Notes under the pieces: generated by a model
What the model was told of the DNA's origin: nothing
Seen by the model: only the letters and a program-made list of their open reading frames with translations
The model's database searches: none
DNA from: an uncultured Lachnospiraceae bacterium
GTDB taxonomy: Bacteria > Bacillota > Clostridia > Lachnospirales > Lachnospiraceae
DNA length: 43,003 nucleotides
Assembly: GCA_947623905.1 (NCBI GenBank)
Contig: CANQHX010000007.1
Span: forward strand, 1 to 43,003
Direction: 5' to 3'
Program-made: the position numbers and the translations under genes
Part shown: in pieces, positions 6,645-15,286 of the stretch
Layout: every line of letters starts with the position of its first letter
Numbering within the stretch: position 1 is the first letter of the stretch

Positions 6645-7045
6645 TTATGCCGCGATCCTCAGACCGCCCTTGTCCTTGTCATACACATACACATGGTCTG
6701 AAAGATAATCTTCCGGCACCTGCCCCATTCCATCAGGTGCGGAAAAACTGCAGAAAAATATCAGTTCCTTCATATCAAAAATCTGGTTTTCTTTTAATAC
6801 CGTCAAGTTTTCCAGGACTGTCCGGCATAAGGTTTCCTCATCCTTTTTCCATTTCCGTATAGCTCTCCGTTCCCACATCCATCTTGGAGATTCACTGTTT
6901 CTTGTCAGGATTCCAGACGGATACCGTACAATACAGGCTGCCTCCCACCATCTCATGGGTGCGCTACCAGTTCATGGGGCCGTACACTTCATCCAGTATC
7001 TTCATATCTGCCCTTGCGCCCTTAAGGAATATGTTCAAAATTGGA
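6645..7045 (-). pseudogene. Remnant of a Rad52/Sak-like single-strand annealing protein gene
   Basis: From about 7045 the minus strand reads LKGARADMKILDEVYGPMNW, a stop, RTHEMVGGSLYCTVSVWNPD, KKQ, a stop, then SKMDVGTESYTEMEKG and another stop. LDEvyGPmNW, the VWnpdKK segment and the DvGTeSyTEkEKG segment together match phage/ICE Rad52-like (Sak-type, DUF1071-like) recombinases. After the last stop, a different frame runs to 6645 with an unrelated-looking tail (MKELIFFCSFSAPDGMGQ, then DYLSDHVYVYDKDKGG). There are three stops and at least one deletion or frame change, so the gene is dead. It marks a former prophage or conjugative element. Confidence 0.55.
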
Positions 7046-7054
7046 GGAGTCTTT

Positions 7055-7357
7055 ATGAAAGAGATTGCAAGAAAACAACCACCAAAAGACAAGCAGCGGA
7101 GATTTAAACTATCAGAGGAAGAAGATAATAAACTGATTAAGCTTGTCCATGAAAGGAATTGTACTATCAGCGAATACATCCGGCAATGCTGTTTAAATGA
7201 AAACACAATCCCTGTCATTGAAAGAAGCTCAGAAATCTTACAGCATGTCGCATGTCTTTCTACCAAAGAACTACCGGCTGTGGATGGGTACAAGACCGCT
7301 GAAACTCTTCGGTTAAATCCCCAAGTCATACTGCTTTCAAATATCTTAAAGCAATAA
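7055..7357 (+). CDS. MobC-like ribbon-helix-helix protein, possibly truncated
   Basis: 100 residues from the ATG at 7055, which has GGAGGAG 6 bases upstream. The N-terminal half (KQRRFKLSEEEDNKLIKLV then RNCTISEYIRQCCLN) is a ribbon-helix-helix of the MobC/relaxosome accessory type, which binds oriT and helps the relaxase. The expected longer C-terminal region with the nrigyNlNQ-type motif is absent and the tail (TKELPAVDGYKTAETLRLN) looks unrelated, suggesting a truncated or fused gene. No relaxase gene is present. Confidence 0.5.
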   Translation: MKEIARKQPPKDKQRRFKLSEEEDNKLIKLVHERNCTISEYIRQCCLNENTIPVIERSSEILQHVACLSTKELPAVDGYKTAETLRLNPQVILLSNILKQ

Positions 7358-7388
7358 GCCGCCCTTAAAAGGCGGCCTTATTGCTTTA
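7349..7388. terminator. Long palindromic terminator
   Basis: AAAGCAATAAG-CCGCC (7349-7364) pairs with GGCGGCCTTATTGCTTT (7371-7387) across a CTTAAAA loop, with a single bulged base. It begins inside the last codons of the MobC-like gene. Being symmetrical, it could serve transcripts from both strands. Confidence 0.6.
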
Positions 7389-7436
7389 TATGAGTTTATT
7401 TTACGTTATCTCTATCTCCTGCTCTTTAATGCGCAC

Positions 7437-7550
7437 TCATTCAACCACTCCAAATATCTTTGCAATTTCGCCATTATATTCATCAAAATCATAGTCATGA
7501 TCTTACAGTTCTTCACTTTCAGCAATTCCAATTCTTTTTACAGTTTTCAT
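7437..7550 (-). pseudogene. Small gene interrupted by a stop codon
   Basis: The frame from ATG 7550 reads MKTVKRIGIAESEEL, a TAA, then DHDYDFDEYNGEIAKIFGVV and a stop. The parts on both sides of the TAA look coding and have the basic-then-acidic make-up of small antitoxin-type proteins, but I cannot name the family. It lies about 80 bp downstream of lysS, inside the decayed accessory segment. Confidence 0.35.
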
Positions 7551-7632
7551 AGCCGGGCATGTATCCACGTTCACAATGGCGTTGTTTTGGCACAAACCAA
7601 AAGTGCTTCAAACCCGCATAAACACTGGATTT

Positions 7633-9156
7633 TTACTTGTCCAGGGACTTCATTGTCGGAAACAGCAGTACATCGCGAATGGCCTGCGAATCTGTCAGCA
7701 GCATGACCATCCGGTCGATGCCGAATCCGATGCCGCCGGTAGGGGGCATGCCGATCTCCAGGGCGTTCAGGAAATCCTCGTCGGTGGTGTTGGCTTCCTC
7801 GTCCCCCTGGGCCAGAAGCTCCTCCTGGGCCTTAAACCGCTCCCGCTGGTCGATGGGATCGTTGAGCTCGGAGTAGGCGTTCGCCATCTCCCAGCCGTTC
7901 ATGAAGAACTCAAACCGCTCCACATATTCGGGATCGTCGGGCTTCTTCTTTGTCAGGGGAGAGATCTCTATGGGATGGTCCATGACAAAGGTAGGCTGCA
8001 CCAGGTGTTCCTCCACAAACTCCTCGAAGAACAGGTTCAGGATATCGCCCTTCTTGTGATGAGGCTCAAAAGCAACACCTTTTTCCTTCGCAATGGCCTT
8101 TGCCGCCTCCGTGTCGTGGATCTCACGGAAATCCACACCGGCGTACTGCTTCACGGCGTCTACCATGGTGATGCGGGCGAAGGGTTTGCCCAGATCCATC
8201 TCAATGCCGTTGTACACAATGGTGGTAGTACCGAGCACATCCTGCGCCACGTGGCGGAACAGGTTCTCCGTCAGGTCCATCATACCGTGGTAGTCGGTGT
8301 ATGCCTGATACAGCTCCATGAGGGTAAACTCCGGGTTATGACGGGTATCCAGTCCCTCATTGCGGAACACTCTGCCGATCTCGTATACCTTTTCCAGTCC
8401 GCCTACGATGAGACGCTTCAGGTATAATTCCAGAGAAATGCGCAGCTTCACATCCTCGTCCAGGGCGTTGTAATGGGACACAAAAGGCCGGGCGGCGGCG
8501 CCGCCGGCATTGGCCACCAGCATGGGAGTCTCCACCTCCATAAAGCCCTGGCCGTCCAGATAACGGCGAACGCTGCTGATGATCTTTGACCGCTTTACGA
8601 AAGTATCCTTTACCTCCGGATTCATGATCAGATCCGTGTAGCGCTGGCGGTACCGCAGGTCCGTGTTGGTCAGGCCATGGTACTTTTCCGGCAGGATCTG
8701 AAGGCTCTTGGACAGCAGTGTCACCGTCTCCGCGTGGATAGATTTTTCCCCTGTCCTGGTGACAAAAAGAGTTCCGGTCACGCCGGCAATGTCGCCGATG
8801 TCCATCTTCTTAAATGCCTTGTAGGCTTCTTCTCCCAAAGCGTCTCTTGTCACATACACCTGCATAAGTCCCTGCAGGTCCTGAATGTGGCAGAAGGAAG
8901 CCTTGCCCATGACGCGCTTTGACATCATGCGTCCTGCCATGGATATGGTCTGTCCTTCCAGCTGCTCATACTGATCCTTGAGTTCCTGGCTGTGGTGGGT
9001 CACGTCATACTTTGTGATCTTAAAGGGATCGTTTCCTGTTTCCACCAGCTCCTGAAGCTTGTCCCTGCGCACCTTCCGCAGCTGGTTCACATCCTGCGCG
9101 GGCTGCTGCCTTGAGTTTTGCTGCTTCCGGTTCTGCGTCTGATTCTGCTCTGCCAT
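7633..9156 (-). CDS. lysS: Lysyl-tRNA synthetase, class II
   Basis: 507 residues, the normal bacterial length. It charges tRNA-Lys with lysine using ATP. After a Gln/Asn-rich N-terminal extension (about residues 1-25) come the OB-fold anticodon-binding domain (about 60-150) and the class II catalytic core with motif 1 around FMEVETPMLV, motif 2 (EIGRVFRNEGLDTRHNPEFT) and motif 3 (GIGFGIDRMVMLLT). GAGGAG lies about 11 bases before the ATG. It follows greA in the same transcription unit. The base composition changes sharply just beyond its stop codon, where the AT-rich accessory segment begins. Confidence 0.97.
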   Translation of the reverse strand: MAEQNQTQNRKQQNSRQQPAQDVNQLRKVRRDKLQELVETGNDPFKITKYDVTHHSQELKDQYEQLEGQTISMAGRMMSKRVMGKASFCHIQDLQGLMQVYVTRDALGEEAYKAFKKMDIGDIAGVTGTLFVTRTGEKSIHAETVTLLSKSLQILPEKYHGLTNTDLRYRQRYTDLIMNPEVKDTFVKRSKIISSVRRYLDGQGFMEVETPMLVANAGGAAARPFVSHYNALDEDVKLRISLELYLKRLIVGGLEKVYEIGRVFRNEGLDTRHNPEFTLMELYQAYTDYHGMMDLTENLFRHVAQDVLGTTTIVYNGIEMDLGKPFARITMVDAVKQYAGVDFREIHDTEAAKAIAKEKGVAFEPHHKKGDILNLFFEEFVEEHLVQPTFVMDHPIEISPLTKKKPDDPEYVERFEFFMNGWEMANAYSELNDPIDQRERFKAQEELLAQGDEEANTTDEDFLNALEIGMPPTGGIGFGIDRMVMLLTDSQAIRDVLLFPTMKSLDK

Positions 9157-9239
9157 ATTTCGATCTTCTCCTCATTCCGTCCCGGGTCCTTTTTCCATGC
9201 GCCGATCGCAAAAGGATCCTGCCGGGCTCCTATAATTTC

Positions 9240-9264
9240 AGGGGGACAGCATGGCCGTCCCCCT
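9240..9264 (-). terminator. Stem-loop in the greA-lysS spacer
   Basis: GGGGGAC (9241-9247) pairs with GTCCCCC (9257-9263). On the minus strand it starts about 10 bp after the greA stop, but the following bases (TGAAATTATA) are poor in T. It is more likely an mRNA-stabilising stem or partial terminator that sets the lysS level than a full stop. Confidence 0.4.
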
Positions 9265-9272
9265 GGGTCTTA

Positions 9273-9758
9273 TCAGCTTGCTCTGTGTATTTCCAGAACC
9301 TTCATTTCCTCTATGCCGCCAGGCGTCTCCACCTGTATCACATCACCGATCTGTCTGCCGATCAGCGCGCTCCCGATGGGCGACTCATTGGAAATACGTC
9401 CGATGAGACTGTTGGACTCCGTAGAGCCGACGATCTTGAAATCTTCTTCCTCATCATATGTGAAATTATATACCTTCACATTGGTGCCCACGTGGATCTT
9501 GTCCGCATCCACGTCTTCATCCACCACTACCTCGGCGTTTTTCAGGATCTTTTCGATCTCCTCGATACGGGCCTCAATGTCTCTCTGCTCGTCTTTTGCC
9601 GCATCGTACTCAGCGTTCTCCGAAAGGTCGCCCTGCTCTCTTGCCTCTTTGATCTTCTGGGCAACTTCCTTCCTGCGCACTACCTTCAGCTCCTGGATCT
9701 CATCCTCCAGCTGTTTCAGGCCTTCATAAGTCAGCAAACGTTTCTTATTGTCTTCCAT
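9273..9758 (-). CDS. greA: Transcription elongation factor GreA
   Basis: 161 residues from the ATG at 9758 (MEDNKKRLLTYEGLKQLEDE), the usual GreA length; an in-frame GTG at 9785 would add nine residues. The N-terminal coiled coil enters the RNA polymerase secondary channel and its tip carries the acidic DLSENAEYDAAKDEQ motif needed for transcript cleavage in backtracked complexes. The C-terminal FKBP-like domain ends in SPIGSALIGRQIGD and a beta-rich tail. It is preceded by a consensus promoter and followed by lysS. Confidence 0.96.
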   Translation of the reverse strand: MEDNKKRLLTYEGLKQLEDEIQELKVVRRKEVAQKIKEAREQGDLSENAEYDAAKDEQRDIEARIEEIEKILKNAEVVVDEDVDADKIHVGTNVKVYNFTYDEEEDFKIVGSTESNSLIGRISNESPIGSALIGRQIGDVIQVETPGGIEEMKVLEIHRAS

Positions 9759-9828
9759 CTCTGCATCTACCTTTCCCTGTATCACCGGTCAATGACCATG
9801 GCCGGACAATATATTCACAATGTCAGTT

Positions 9829-9857
9829 ATTATAAAGGAAAACGGTGGGAATGTCAA
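9829..9857 (-). promoter_or_regulatory. Consensus sigma-A promoter of greA-lysS
   Basis: On the minus strand TTGACA (9852-9857) and TATAAT (9829-9834) are separated by exactly 17 bp. This is a perfect match to the housekeeping consensus and shows that greA-lysS is transcribed independently of dusB upstream. Confidence 0.85.
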
Positions 9858-9904
9858 GTCACGGCGCCGCCGGGATGCGCCCGGAAATCCCGCCGGATAT
9901 CCCG

Positions 9905-11047
9905 TCACCGGCAGGCCGCCACTCTGTCCAGCAGTTCCGCCAGATCCTCCATGGTCTCTATCTGGTTGGACATGGCCCGAATCTGCGCGGAATGGGGCAT
10001 CCCCGCCGTATACCAGGCTACATGCTTGCGCATCTCCCGCATGGCGTATTTCTCCGCCGCCTTTCCCGGCAGCCTTCCACCGGCAATATACCTGCACTGA
10101 AGCCGGGCATGGCGCAGGACCATCTCCCGCACCGCGGCGCCGTCAGGCCGGGGCGGCACCATGCTCGTCTCAAAGAGAGCCGTCAGATCCCGGAAGATCC
10201 ACGGATTGCCCCTGGCCCCTCTGGCCACCAGCACGCCGGCGCAGCCTGTCTCCTCCATCATGCGGATGCCGTCCTTCGCGCAGAAAACATCCCCGTTGCC
10301 AAGGACGGGGATATCCAGCATGTCCGCCGCTTTTCCGATAAGCTCCCACCGGGCCTTCCCACTGTACAGCTGTTCTCTCGTGCGGCCGTGGATGGCCACC
10401 GCGGCCACCCCCGCTTCCTGGGCCCGCAGGGCCAGCTCCAGCACGTTTTTGTGGTCCTCGTCCACGCCCAGGCGCATTTTTACCGTTACCGGCTTGCTTA
10501 CGGACTTTACCAGCCGCCGCAGGATCTCCTCCGCGAGACGGGGGTCCTCCATCAGCGCGGAACCCTCTTTGTTGTTCACCACCTTGGGGACCGGGCAGCC
10601 CATGTTGACGTCCAGTATGTCAAAGGGAAGCGCTTCGATATAATGACCCATGGCGGCCATGATCTCCGGTTCGCTGCCGAATATCTGCAGGGACAGGGGC
10701 CGTTCTTTCTCCTCCGTCTCCAAAAGACGGGCCGAATTTGCATTGCGCTTTTCCAGAAGCGTCAGGATCTCCTCCGGGCCGCGGGGCGGCAGCACCCACC
10801 GGTCTGCCTCCGACACGCCGCTTCCGGCGCCTTCTTCCGCTTTTTGGGGGACATCCGGTCCCGGCTCCTTTACCCGCTCCCGCATGGCGTAGTACAGCGC
10901 CTTCGCGCTGACCATCTCCGAGCAGACCATTGCCGCCCCCTGCTCTCTGCAGAGAAGCCGAAAAGGCAAATCCGTCACCCCTGCCATAGGGGCAAGGATA
11001 AACGGATTTGCCAGCGTCACATTTCCGATTTTCAGTTGTCTCTTCAC
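9905..11047 (-). CDS. dusB: tRNA-dihydrouridine synthase B
   Basis: 380 residues; the family is nearer 320-330. It reduces specific uridines in the tRNA D-loop using FMN and NADPH. The TIM barrel starts with IGNVTLANPFILAPMAGVTD; the catalytic Cys is in DVNMGCPVPKVVNNKEGSAL; KMRLG, IHGRTREQLYSGKARW and GNGDVF bind FMN and tRNA. Residues about 60-105 form an insertion rich in Glu, Gly and Pro after YYAMRERVKE that family members lack; it accounts for the extra length. The start is GTG, overlapping the stop of the upstream gene as GTGA. Confidence 0.95.
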   Translation of the reverse strand: MKRQLKIGNVTLANPFILAPMAGVTDLPFRLLCREQGAAMVCSEMVSAKALYYAMRERVKEPGPDVPQKAEEGAGSGVSEADRWVLPPRGPEEILTLLEKRNANSARLLETEEKERPLSLQIFGSEPEIMAAMGHYIEALPFDILDVNMGCPVPKVVNNKEGSALMEDPRLAEEILRRLVKSVSKPVTVKMRLGVDEDHKNVLELALRAQEAGVAAVAIHGRTREQLYSGKARWELIGKAADMLDIPVLGNGDVFCAKDGIRMMEETGCAGVLVARGARGNPWIFRDLTALFETSMVPPRPDGAAVREMVLRHARLQCRYIAGGRLPGKAAEKYAMREMRKHVAWYTAGMPHSAQIRAMSNQIETMEDLAELLDRVAACR

Positions 11048-11376
11048 ACTGTATCTCCCTGAAAAAACACTTTATAAAATGTCTCCAGACTTTCCAGAAG
11101 CTCCTGCTTTTCCTGCCGGAGTTTTTTGATCTTCAGCCCGCTGCCGATCTCGTCAAAGAAGAAATCGTTTTCCTTCGCGGACACTTCAAAGTTCAGCTCC
11201 CCGTCCTCATCAAACACCATGGACAGGATGCCGCCCACCTCCTCGGTGAACAGCACGCACATGATCTTCAGCTCGTCCTGCACCTGCTGGGGCAGGGCGG
11301 AAAAATCCGGATTGAAATAATATTTCTGTTCATAGGCGCTGCAGGCGCACAGCACCATCCGGTCCTGATATAGCAT
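11044..11376 (-). CDS. DUF6145-like conserved protein
   Basis: 110 residues from the ATG at 11376, which has GGGAG six bases upstream. The sequence begins MLYQDRMVLCACSAYEQKYY and contains MCVLFTEEVGGILSMVFDEDG and IGSGLKIKKLRQEKQELLES. I recognise it as the small Lachnospiraceae family annotated DUF6145, which is commonly found just upstream of dusB. Function unknown; no membrane segment or catalytic motif is visible. The 4-bp GTGA overlap with dusB implies coupled translation. Confidence 0.7.
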   Translation of the reverse strand: MLYQDRMVLCACSAYEQKYYFNPDFSALPQQVQDELKIMCVLFTEEVGGILSMVFDEDGELNFEVSAKENDFFFDEIGSGLKIKKLRQEKQELLESLETFYKVFFQGDTV

Positions 11377-11470
11377 AGTCGCTCCCTTCTGTATCCCCCG
11401 GAAGCTGACGGCAGGCACCGCAAAGGATCGCCGTTCCGCGCTTCCGAAGAGCCGTCCCGCGAAAGACGCC

Positions 11471-12463
11471 TTACGCGCCCAGGGTAGCCGCCATGACGGC
11501 TTTGATGGTATGCATGCGGTTCTCCGCCTCGTCAAACACGACTGACTGAGCGGACTCGAACACTTCATCCGTGACCTCCATCTCTGTCAGGCCGTATTTG
11601 TCATAGATCTGCTTTCCGATGGTCGTTTTCAGATCGTGGAAGGCAGGCAGGCAGTGCATGAAAATGCTCTTCTCCCCTGCGTTCTCCATGACTTTACAGT
11701 TTACCTGGTAGGGGGAAAGCACTCTGATCCGTTCGCTCCACACGTCCTCCGGCTCGCCCATGGAAACCCACACGTCCGTGTAGATCACGTCGGCGCCTTT
11801 TGTGCCTTTCTCCACGTCATCTGTGAGGGTGATGGTGCCGCCGGTGGCCCGGGCAATGGCCCGGCACTGCTCCACCAGTTTCTCATCCGGGAAATACGAC
11901 GGGTCGGTGCACGCCGTAAAGTGCATGCCCATCTTCGCGCAGGTGACCATCCAGGAATTGCCCATGTTGTACCGGGCGTCGCCCATGTATGTAACCTTCA
12001 CGCCCTTCAGCCTTCCCAGGTGCTCCCGGATAGTGAGCAGGTCCGCGAGCATCTGGGTAGGGTGAAATTCATTGGTCAGGCCGTTCCACACCGGCACACC
12101 GGCGTATTTCGCCAGTTCCTCCACAATGTCCTGGCCGTATCCCCTGTACTCGATGCCGTCGTACATGCGGCCCAGCACTCTGGCCGTATCCTCTATACTC
12201 TCCTTCTTGCCGATCTGGGAACCGGACGGGTCCAGATAGGTAGTGCCCATACCCAGATCGTGGGCGGCCACTTCAAAGGAACACCGGGTGCGGGTGCTGG
12301 TCTTCTCAAAGATCAGCGCCACGTTTTTGCCCCGCAGGGTATCCACAGGGATCCCCGCCCGTTTTTTTGCCTTCAGTTCTGCCGCCAGATCCAGCAGCTG
12401 GGCGATCTCCTCCGGCGTATAATCCAGCAGTTTTAAAAAATGCCGTCCTTTCAGCGTACTCAT
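11471..12463 (-). CDS. argF: Ornithine carbamoyltransferase
   Basis: 330 residues from the ATG at 12463; an earlier ATG at 12499 has no RBS of its own. The enzyme joins carbamoyl phosphate to ornithine, giving citrulline. Visible motifs are [13 protein letters not shown] (carbamoyl phosphate binding), [12 protein letters not shown], and HCLPAFHD near the C-terminus (ornithine side, catalytic Cys). Direction of use is uncertain: the same fold serves arginine synthesis (ArgF) and arginine breakdown (ArcB), and no other arg or arc gene is in the window. It is the third gene after nfeD and the SPFH gene, 38 bp from the latter. Confidence 0.93.
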   Translation of the reverse strand: MSTLKGRHFLKLLDYTPEEIAQLLDLAAELKAKKRAGIPVDTLRGKNVALIFEKTSTRTRCSFEVAAHDLGMGTTYLDPSGSQIGKKESIEDTARVLGRMYDGIEYRGYGQDIVEELAKYAGVPVWNGLTNEFHPTQMLADLLTIREHLGRLKGVKVTYMGDARYNMGNSWMVTCAKMGMHFTACTDPSYFPDEKLVEQCRAIARATGGTITLTDDVEKGTKGADVIYTDVWVSMGEPEDVWSERIRVLSPYQVNCKVMENAGEKSIFMHCLPAFHDLKTTIGKQIYDKYGLTEMEVTDEVFESAQSVVFDEAENRMHTIKAVMAATLGA

Positions 12464-12501
12464 GTTATCTGTCATTCTCCAATCCTGTATATGCGTCATC
12501 C

Positions 12502-13437
12502 TTATGCTTCTTTGCCGTCGGCCGCCACCGCAGCCAGCGCCTGGATCGTGCCGGCCAGGCCCTGTATCTCCGACGGGATGATGATCTTCGTCGCCTTGCC
12601 GTCAGCCGCCTTGGCAAACGCCTCCAGGCTCTTCAGCTGCAGCACTGCCTGGTCGGCCCCGGCTTCCTTCAGGAACCGCAGTCCGTCCGCGTTGGCCTGC
12701 TGCACCTTCAGGATCGCTTCCGCCTGGCCTTCTGCCTCGCGGATGAGTTTTTCCTTCACAGCCTCCGCCCGGAGGATGGCCGCCTGTTTTTCTGCCTCTG
12801 CGTCCAGAATGGCGGACGCCTTCTTACCTTCCGCGATGAGGATGGAAGATTTCTTTTCGCCTTCCGCTCTTGTCACCGCCTCACGGCGCTCACGCTCGGC
12901 TTTCATCTGCCGCTCCATGGCGTTCTGGATCTCTTCGGGAGGGATGATGTTCTTCAGTTCCACCCGGTTCACCTTGATGCCCCAGGGATCCGTGGCCGTA
13001 TCCAGCGCCGCCCGCATCTTCGTGTTGATCACTTCCCTGGAGGTAAGCGTCTCGTCCAGTTCCAGATCGCCGATGATGTTTCGCAGAGTGGTAGCCGTCA
13101 GATTTTCTATGGCAACGATGGGATTTTCCACGCCGTAGGTATACAGCTTCGGATCCGTGATCTGGTAAAAGACCACGGTGTCGATGCGCATGGTGACATT
13201 ATCCTCCGTGATCACCGGCTGAGGCGGAAAATCCACCACCTGCTCCTTTAACGTCACCCGCTTTGCCACCCGGTCGATGACCGGCACCTTAAAATGAATG
13301 CCCACGCCCCATGTGCCCTGATAGCCGCCCAGGCGCTCCACCACATAAGCCGTGGCCTGAGGCACTACCTTCACACAGGATGTGACCACCAACAATATCA
13401 CAATAATCAGGATCACCAGTCCCATAAGAGCTTCCAT
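12502..13437 (-). CDS. SPFH/band 7 membrane protein (paraslipin/QmcA type)
   Basis: 311 residues from the ATG at 13437, preceded by GGAGGGAAAT; the ATG four codons earlier lacks spacing for an RBS. A single N-terminal membrane anchor (about residues 2-22) is followed by the SPFH domain ([20 protein letters not shown] to [20 protein letters not shown]) and an Ala/Glu-rich coiled coil (about 175-260) that drives oligomer formation. Such proteins form ring- or cage-like assemblies in membrane microdomains and work with NfeD-type partners; the upstream gene encodes one, 49 bp away. Confidence 0.9.
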   Translation of the reverse strand: MEALMGLVILIIVILLVVTSCVKVVPQATAYVVERLGGYQGTWGVGIHFKVPVIDRVAKRVTLKEQVVDFPPQPVITEDNVTMRIDTVVFYQITDPKLYTYGVENPIVAIENLTATTLRNIIGDLELDETLTSREVINTKMRAALDTATDPWGIKVNRVELKNIIPPEEIQNAMERQMKAERERREAVTRAEGEKKSSILIAEGKKASAILDAEAEKQAAILRAEAVKEKLIREAEGQAEAILKVQQANADGLRFLKEAGADQAVLQLKSLEAFAKAADGKATKIIIPSEIQGLAGTIQALAAVAADGKEA

Positions 13438-13486
13438 ATTTCCCTCCATTCCTGCCCGGCATATGCCCCGGGCACCTCAACTCAGA

Positions 13487-13939
13487 TCACTGCGCGGCCT
13501 GCCCGTCATCCCTGGGCTTTACGATGGCTTTGACGCCCTCCACCGCCAGAACGGTGACCACGGTACCTTTCTGTATCACCTGGCCCTCTTTGCTGCTCCT
13601 GGCCGTCCAGGTAAGGCCGTTCAGCTTGATGCTGCCCTTTCCTTCCAGATTTTCGATGGTCTCCTCCACGATGGCGTCCATGCCGATAAGGCTGTCCACA
13701 TTGGTCCTGACACGGCTTTTGTTCAAATACTTCATCGCCAAGGGCCTTGTAAAAGCGAGCAGCAGGCCGGACACCGCCAGGAAAGCCACAATCTGCAGCC
13801 ATACAGGCAGCTGGAACAGCGCAAGGAGCATGGCTACAAGAGCCCCGCCGGCAAACCAGATGGTGGTCAGCCCCAGCGTGGCGATCTCCAGCACCAGCAG
13901 TACCATAAACGCGATGAGCCAATACATAAATACAGGCAT
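13487..13939 (-). CDS. NfeD-like membrane protein
   Basis: 150 residues from the ATG at 13939, which follows AAAGGAGGCTGGAGG. Three to four membrane helices lie in about residues 3-85 (MYWLIAFMVLLVLEIATLGL, TIWFAGGALVAMLLALFQL and the next). The C-terminal cytosolic OB-fold (about 90-145) contains GMDAIVEETIENLEGKGSIK and WTARSS, typical of short NfeD1b-type proteins. NfeD proteins are encoded beside SPFH proteins and are thought to scaffold them. The gene leads the nfeD-SPFH-argF unit and has its own promoter. Confidence 0.88.
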   Translation of the reverse strand: MPVFMYWLIAFMVLLVLEIATLGLTTIWFAGGALVAMLLALFQLPVWLQIVAFLAVSGLLLAFTRPLAMKYLNKSRVRTNVDSLIGMDAIVEETIENLEGKGSIKLNGLTWTARSSKEGQVIQKGTVVTVLAVEGVKAIVKPRDDGQAAQ

Positions 13940-14067
13940 CCTCCAGCCTCCTTTCCCCACGCAAAGCGTGCTCCGGCGGCGCCTTTCCTCTATCCGGAAA
14001 AAACGTGCCGCGCTCCTGTCCGGCAAACGGCAGATCGGTCTGTCTTCTGCCTTAGTATATGCAAAAT

Positions 14068-14096
14068 ATCATACTATATTTTCCCAAAAATTACAA
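14068..14096 (-). promoter_or_regulatory. Promoter of the nfeD-SPFH-argF unit
   Basis: On the minus strand TTGTAA (14091-14096) and TATGAT (14068-14073) are 17 bp apart, about 130 bp before the nfeD start. It lies directly downstream of the rplT terminator, whose T-tract abuts the -35 element. Confidence 0.65.
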
Positions 14097-14097
14097 G

Positions 14098-14129
14098 AAA
14101 GAAAAGGGACCGCTTCGCCGCCGGTCCCT
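14098..14129 (-). terminator. Terminator of infC-rpmI-rplT
   Basis: GGGACCG (14106-14112) pairs with CGGTCCC (14122-14128), followed on the minus strand by TTTTCTTTC. It is about 25 bp after the rplT stop. Confidence 0.75.
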
Positions 14130-14152
14130 TCGCCTGTTCAATATATGGATGA

Positions 14153-14509
14153 TTACGCGATCTTGCTCTTTGCAAGCTCTGCCAGCTCGGTAAAGCCTGC
14201 CGCGTCGTTTACTGCCAGATCTGCCAGCATCTTGCGGTTGATGTCCACGCCGGCCACCTTCAGGCCATGCATCATCTTGCTGTATGACAGTCCGTTCATC
14301 CGTGCCGCGGCGTTGATACGCGCGATCCAAAGCTGCCGGAACTGGCGCTTGCGCTGCTTGCGGCCTGCGTAGGAACTTGTCAGGGCGCGCATCACAGACT
14401 GCTTCGCGATCCTGTACTGCTTGGAACGGGCACCCCTGTAGCCCTTTGCCAGCTTCAATACTCTGTTATGTTTCTTTTTTGCGTTTAATCCGCCTTTTAC
14501 TCTTGCCAT
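14153..14509 (-). CDS. rplT: Ribosomal protein bL20
   Basis: 118 residues, the standard length. The basic N-terminal extension ([20 protein letters not shown]) inserts into 23S rRNA during early 50S assembly; the globular helical domain contains [20 protein letters not shown]. It is the last gene of the infC operon, and L20 is the usual autorepressor of such operons through a structure in the leader or in the infC-rpmI region. Confidence 0.97.
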   Translation of the reverse strand: MARVKGGLNAKKKHNRVLKLAKGYRGARSKQYRIAKQSVMRALTSSYAGRKQRKRQFRQLWIARINAAARMNGLSYSKMMHGLKVAGVDINRKMLADLAVNDAAGFTELAELAKSKIA

Positions 14510-14540
14510 TGTTCTCTTCCTCCTTCACGCCGGTCCCGTA

Positions 14541-14738
14541 TTACAGATAGGGCATAATCTTCTTCATGTTCTTGACATTGGTGCTGTCCGTAATGATAGA
14601 CTTTCTGAGATTTCTCTTTCTCTTGGGTGACTTTTTGGTCAAGATATGGCTCTTGTAAGCTTTCATTCTTTTCAGCTTGCCTGTACCTGTCTTCTTAAAT
14701 CTCTTCGCTGCTGCTCTGCTGGTCTTAATCTTAGGCAT
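14541..14738 (-). CDS. rpmI: Ribosomal protein bL35
   Basis: 65 residues from the Met of [20 protein letters not shown], the invariant bL35 start; the in-frame ATG six codons earlier overlaps the RBS (GGAGGAGATCGTT). Very basic, with [18 protein letters not shown]. Component of the large ribosomal subunit, located between infC and rplT as in nearly all Firmicutes. Confidence 0.97.
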   Translation of the reverse strand: MPKIKTSRAAAKRFKKTGTGKLKRMKAYKSHILTKKSPKRKRNLRKSIITDSTNVKNMKKIMPYL

Positions 14739-14765
14739 AACGATCTCCTCCTTCAACTGTATCCA

Positions 14766-15272
14766 TTACTTCTTTTCCACCAGAAACATTGCCATATTGC
14801 GGCCTTCGAGCTTGGGGGGCTTGTCGATGACGGCAACATCCGCCAGCTGCTCGGCAAACCGGTCCAGGATCACCTTGCTGGTATTCACGTGAGCCATCTC
14901 ACGGCCGCGAAAACGCAGGGTCACCTTCACTCTGGAGCCTTTTGCAATGAATTTGCGGGCTGCACTGACCTTTGTGTTCAGGTCGTTAGTATCAATGTTG
15001 GGAGACATGCGGATCTCCTTGATCTCCACGATCTTCTGCTTCTTCCTGGTATCCTTTTCCTTACGGGCCTGCTGATACCGATACTTGCCGTAATCAATGA
15101 TCTTGCATACCGGGGGCTTTGCCGTGGGAGCGATCTTTACCAGATCCAGTTCCGCTTCCTGCGCCAGCCTGTACGCTTCCCTGGCTGACATGATACCCAG
15201 CTGCTCACCGTTCTCGCCGATGAGCCGAACCTCTTTGTCGCGAATTTGTTCATTAATCATTAAATCGCTAAT
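14766..15272 (-). CDS. infC: Translation initiation factor IF-3, AUU start
   Basis: 168 residues if translation starts at ATT 15272. GGAGGT (15281-15286 on the plus strand, reversed) lies 9 bases before ATT-AGC-GAT-TTA, while the first ATG at 15260 is too far from it. An AUU start is the classic device by which IF-3 represses its own synthesis, because IF-3 rejects non-standard start codons. N-domain: INEQIRDKEVRLIGENGEQL; linker Lys-rich; C-domain: IKEIRMSPNIDTNDLNTKVS and VKVTLRFRGREMAH. IF-3 prevents premature 50S joining and proofreads the initiator tRNA. Confidence 0.93.
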   Translation of the reverse strand: MSDLMINEQIRDKEVRLIGENGEQLGIMSAREAYRLAQEAELDLVKIAPTAKPPVCKIIDYGKYRYQQARKEKDTRKKQKIVEIKEIRMSPNIDTNDLNTKVSAARKFIAKGSRVKVTLRFRGREMAHVNTSKVILDRFAEQLADVAVIDKPPKLEGRNMAMFLVEKK

Positions 15273-15286
15273 GGTCGTGCACCTCC

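Noticed and set aside
7576..8427. Plus-strand frame of 283 codons opposite lysS
   Set aside because: It lies entirely on the opposite strand of conserved LysRS motifs and has antisense-type composition.
9845..11062. Long plus-strand frame of 405 codons opposite dusB
   Set aside because: It is the antisense of a clear DusB gene, rich in His, Arg and Pro as expected from a GC-rich reverse strand, with no family motif and no RBS.
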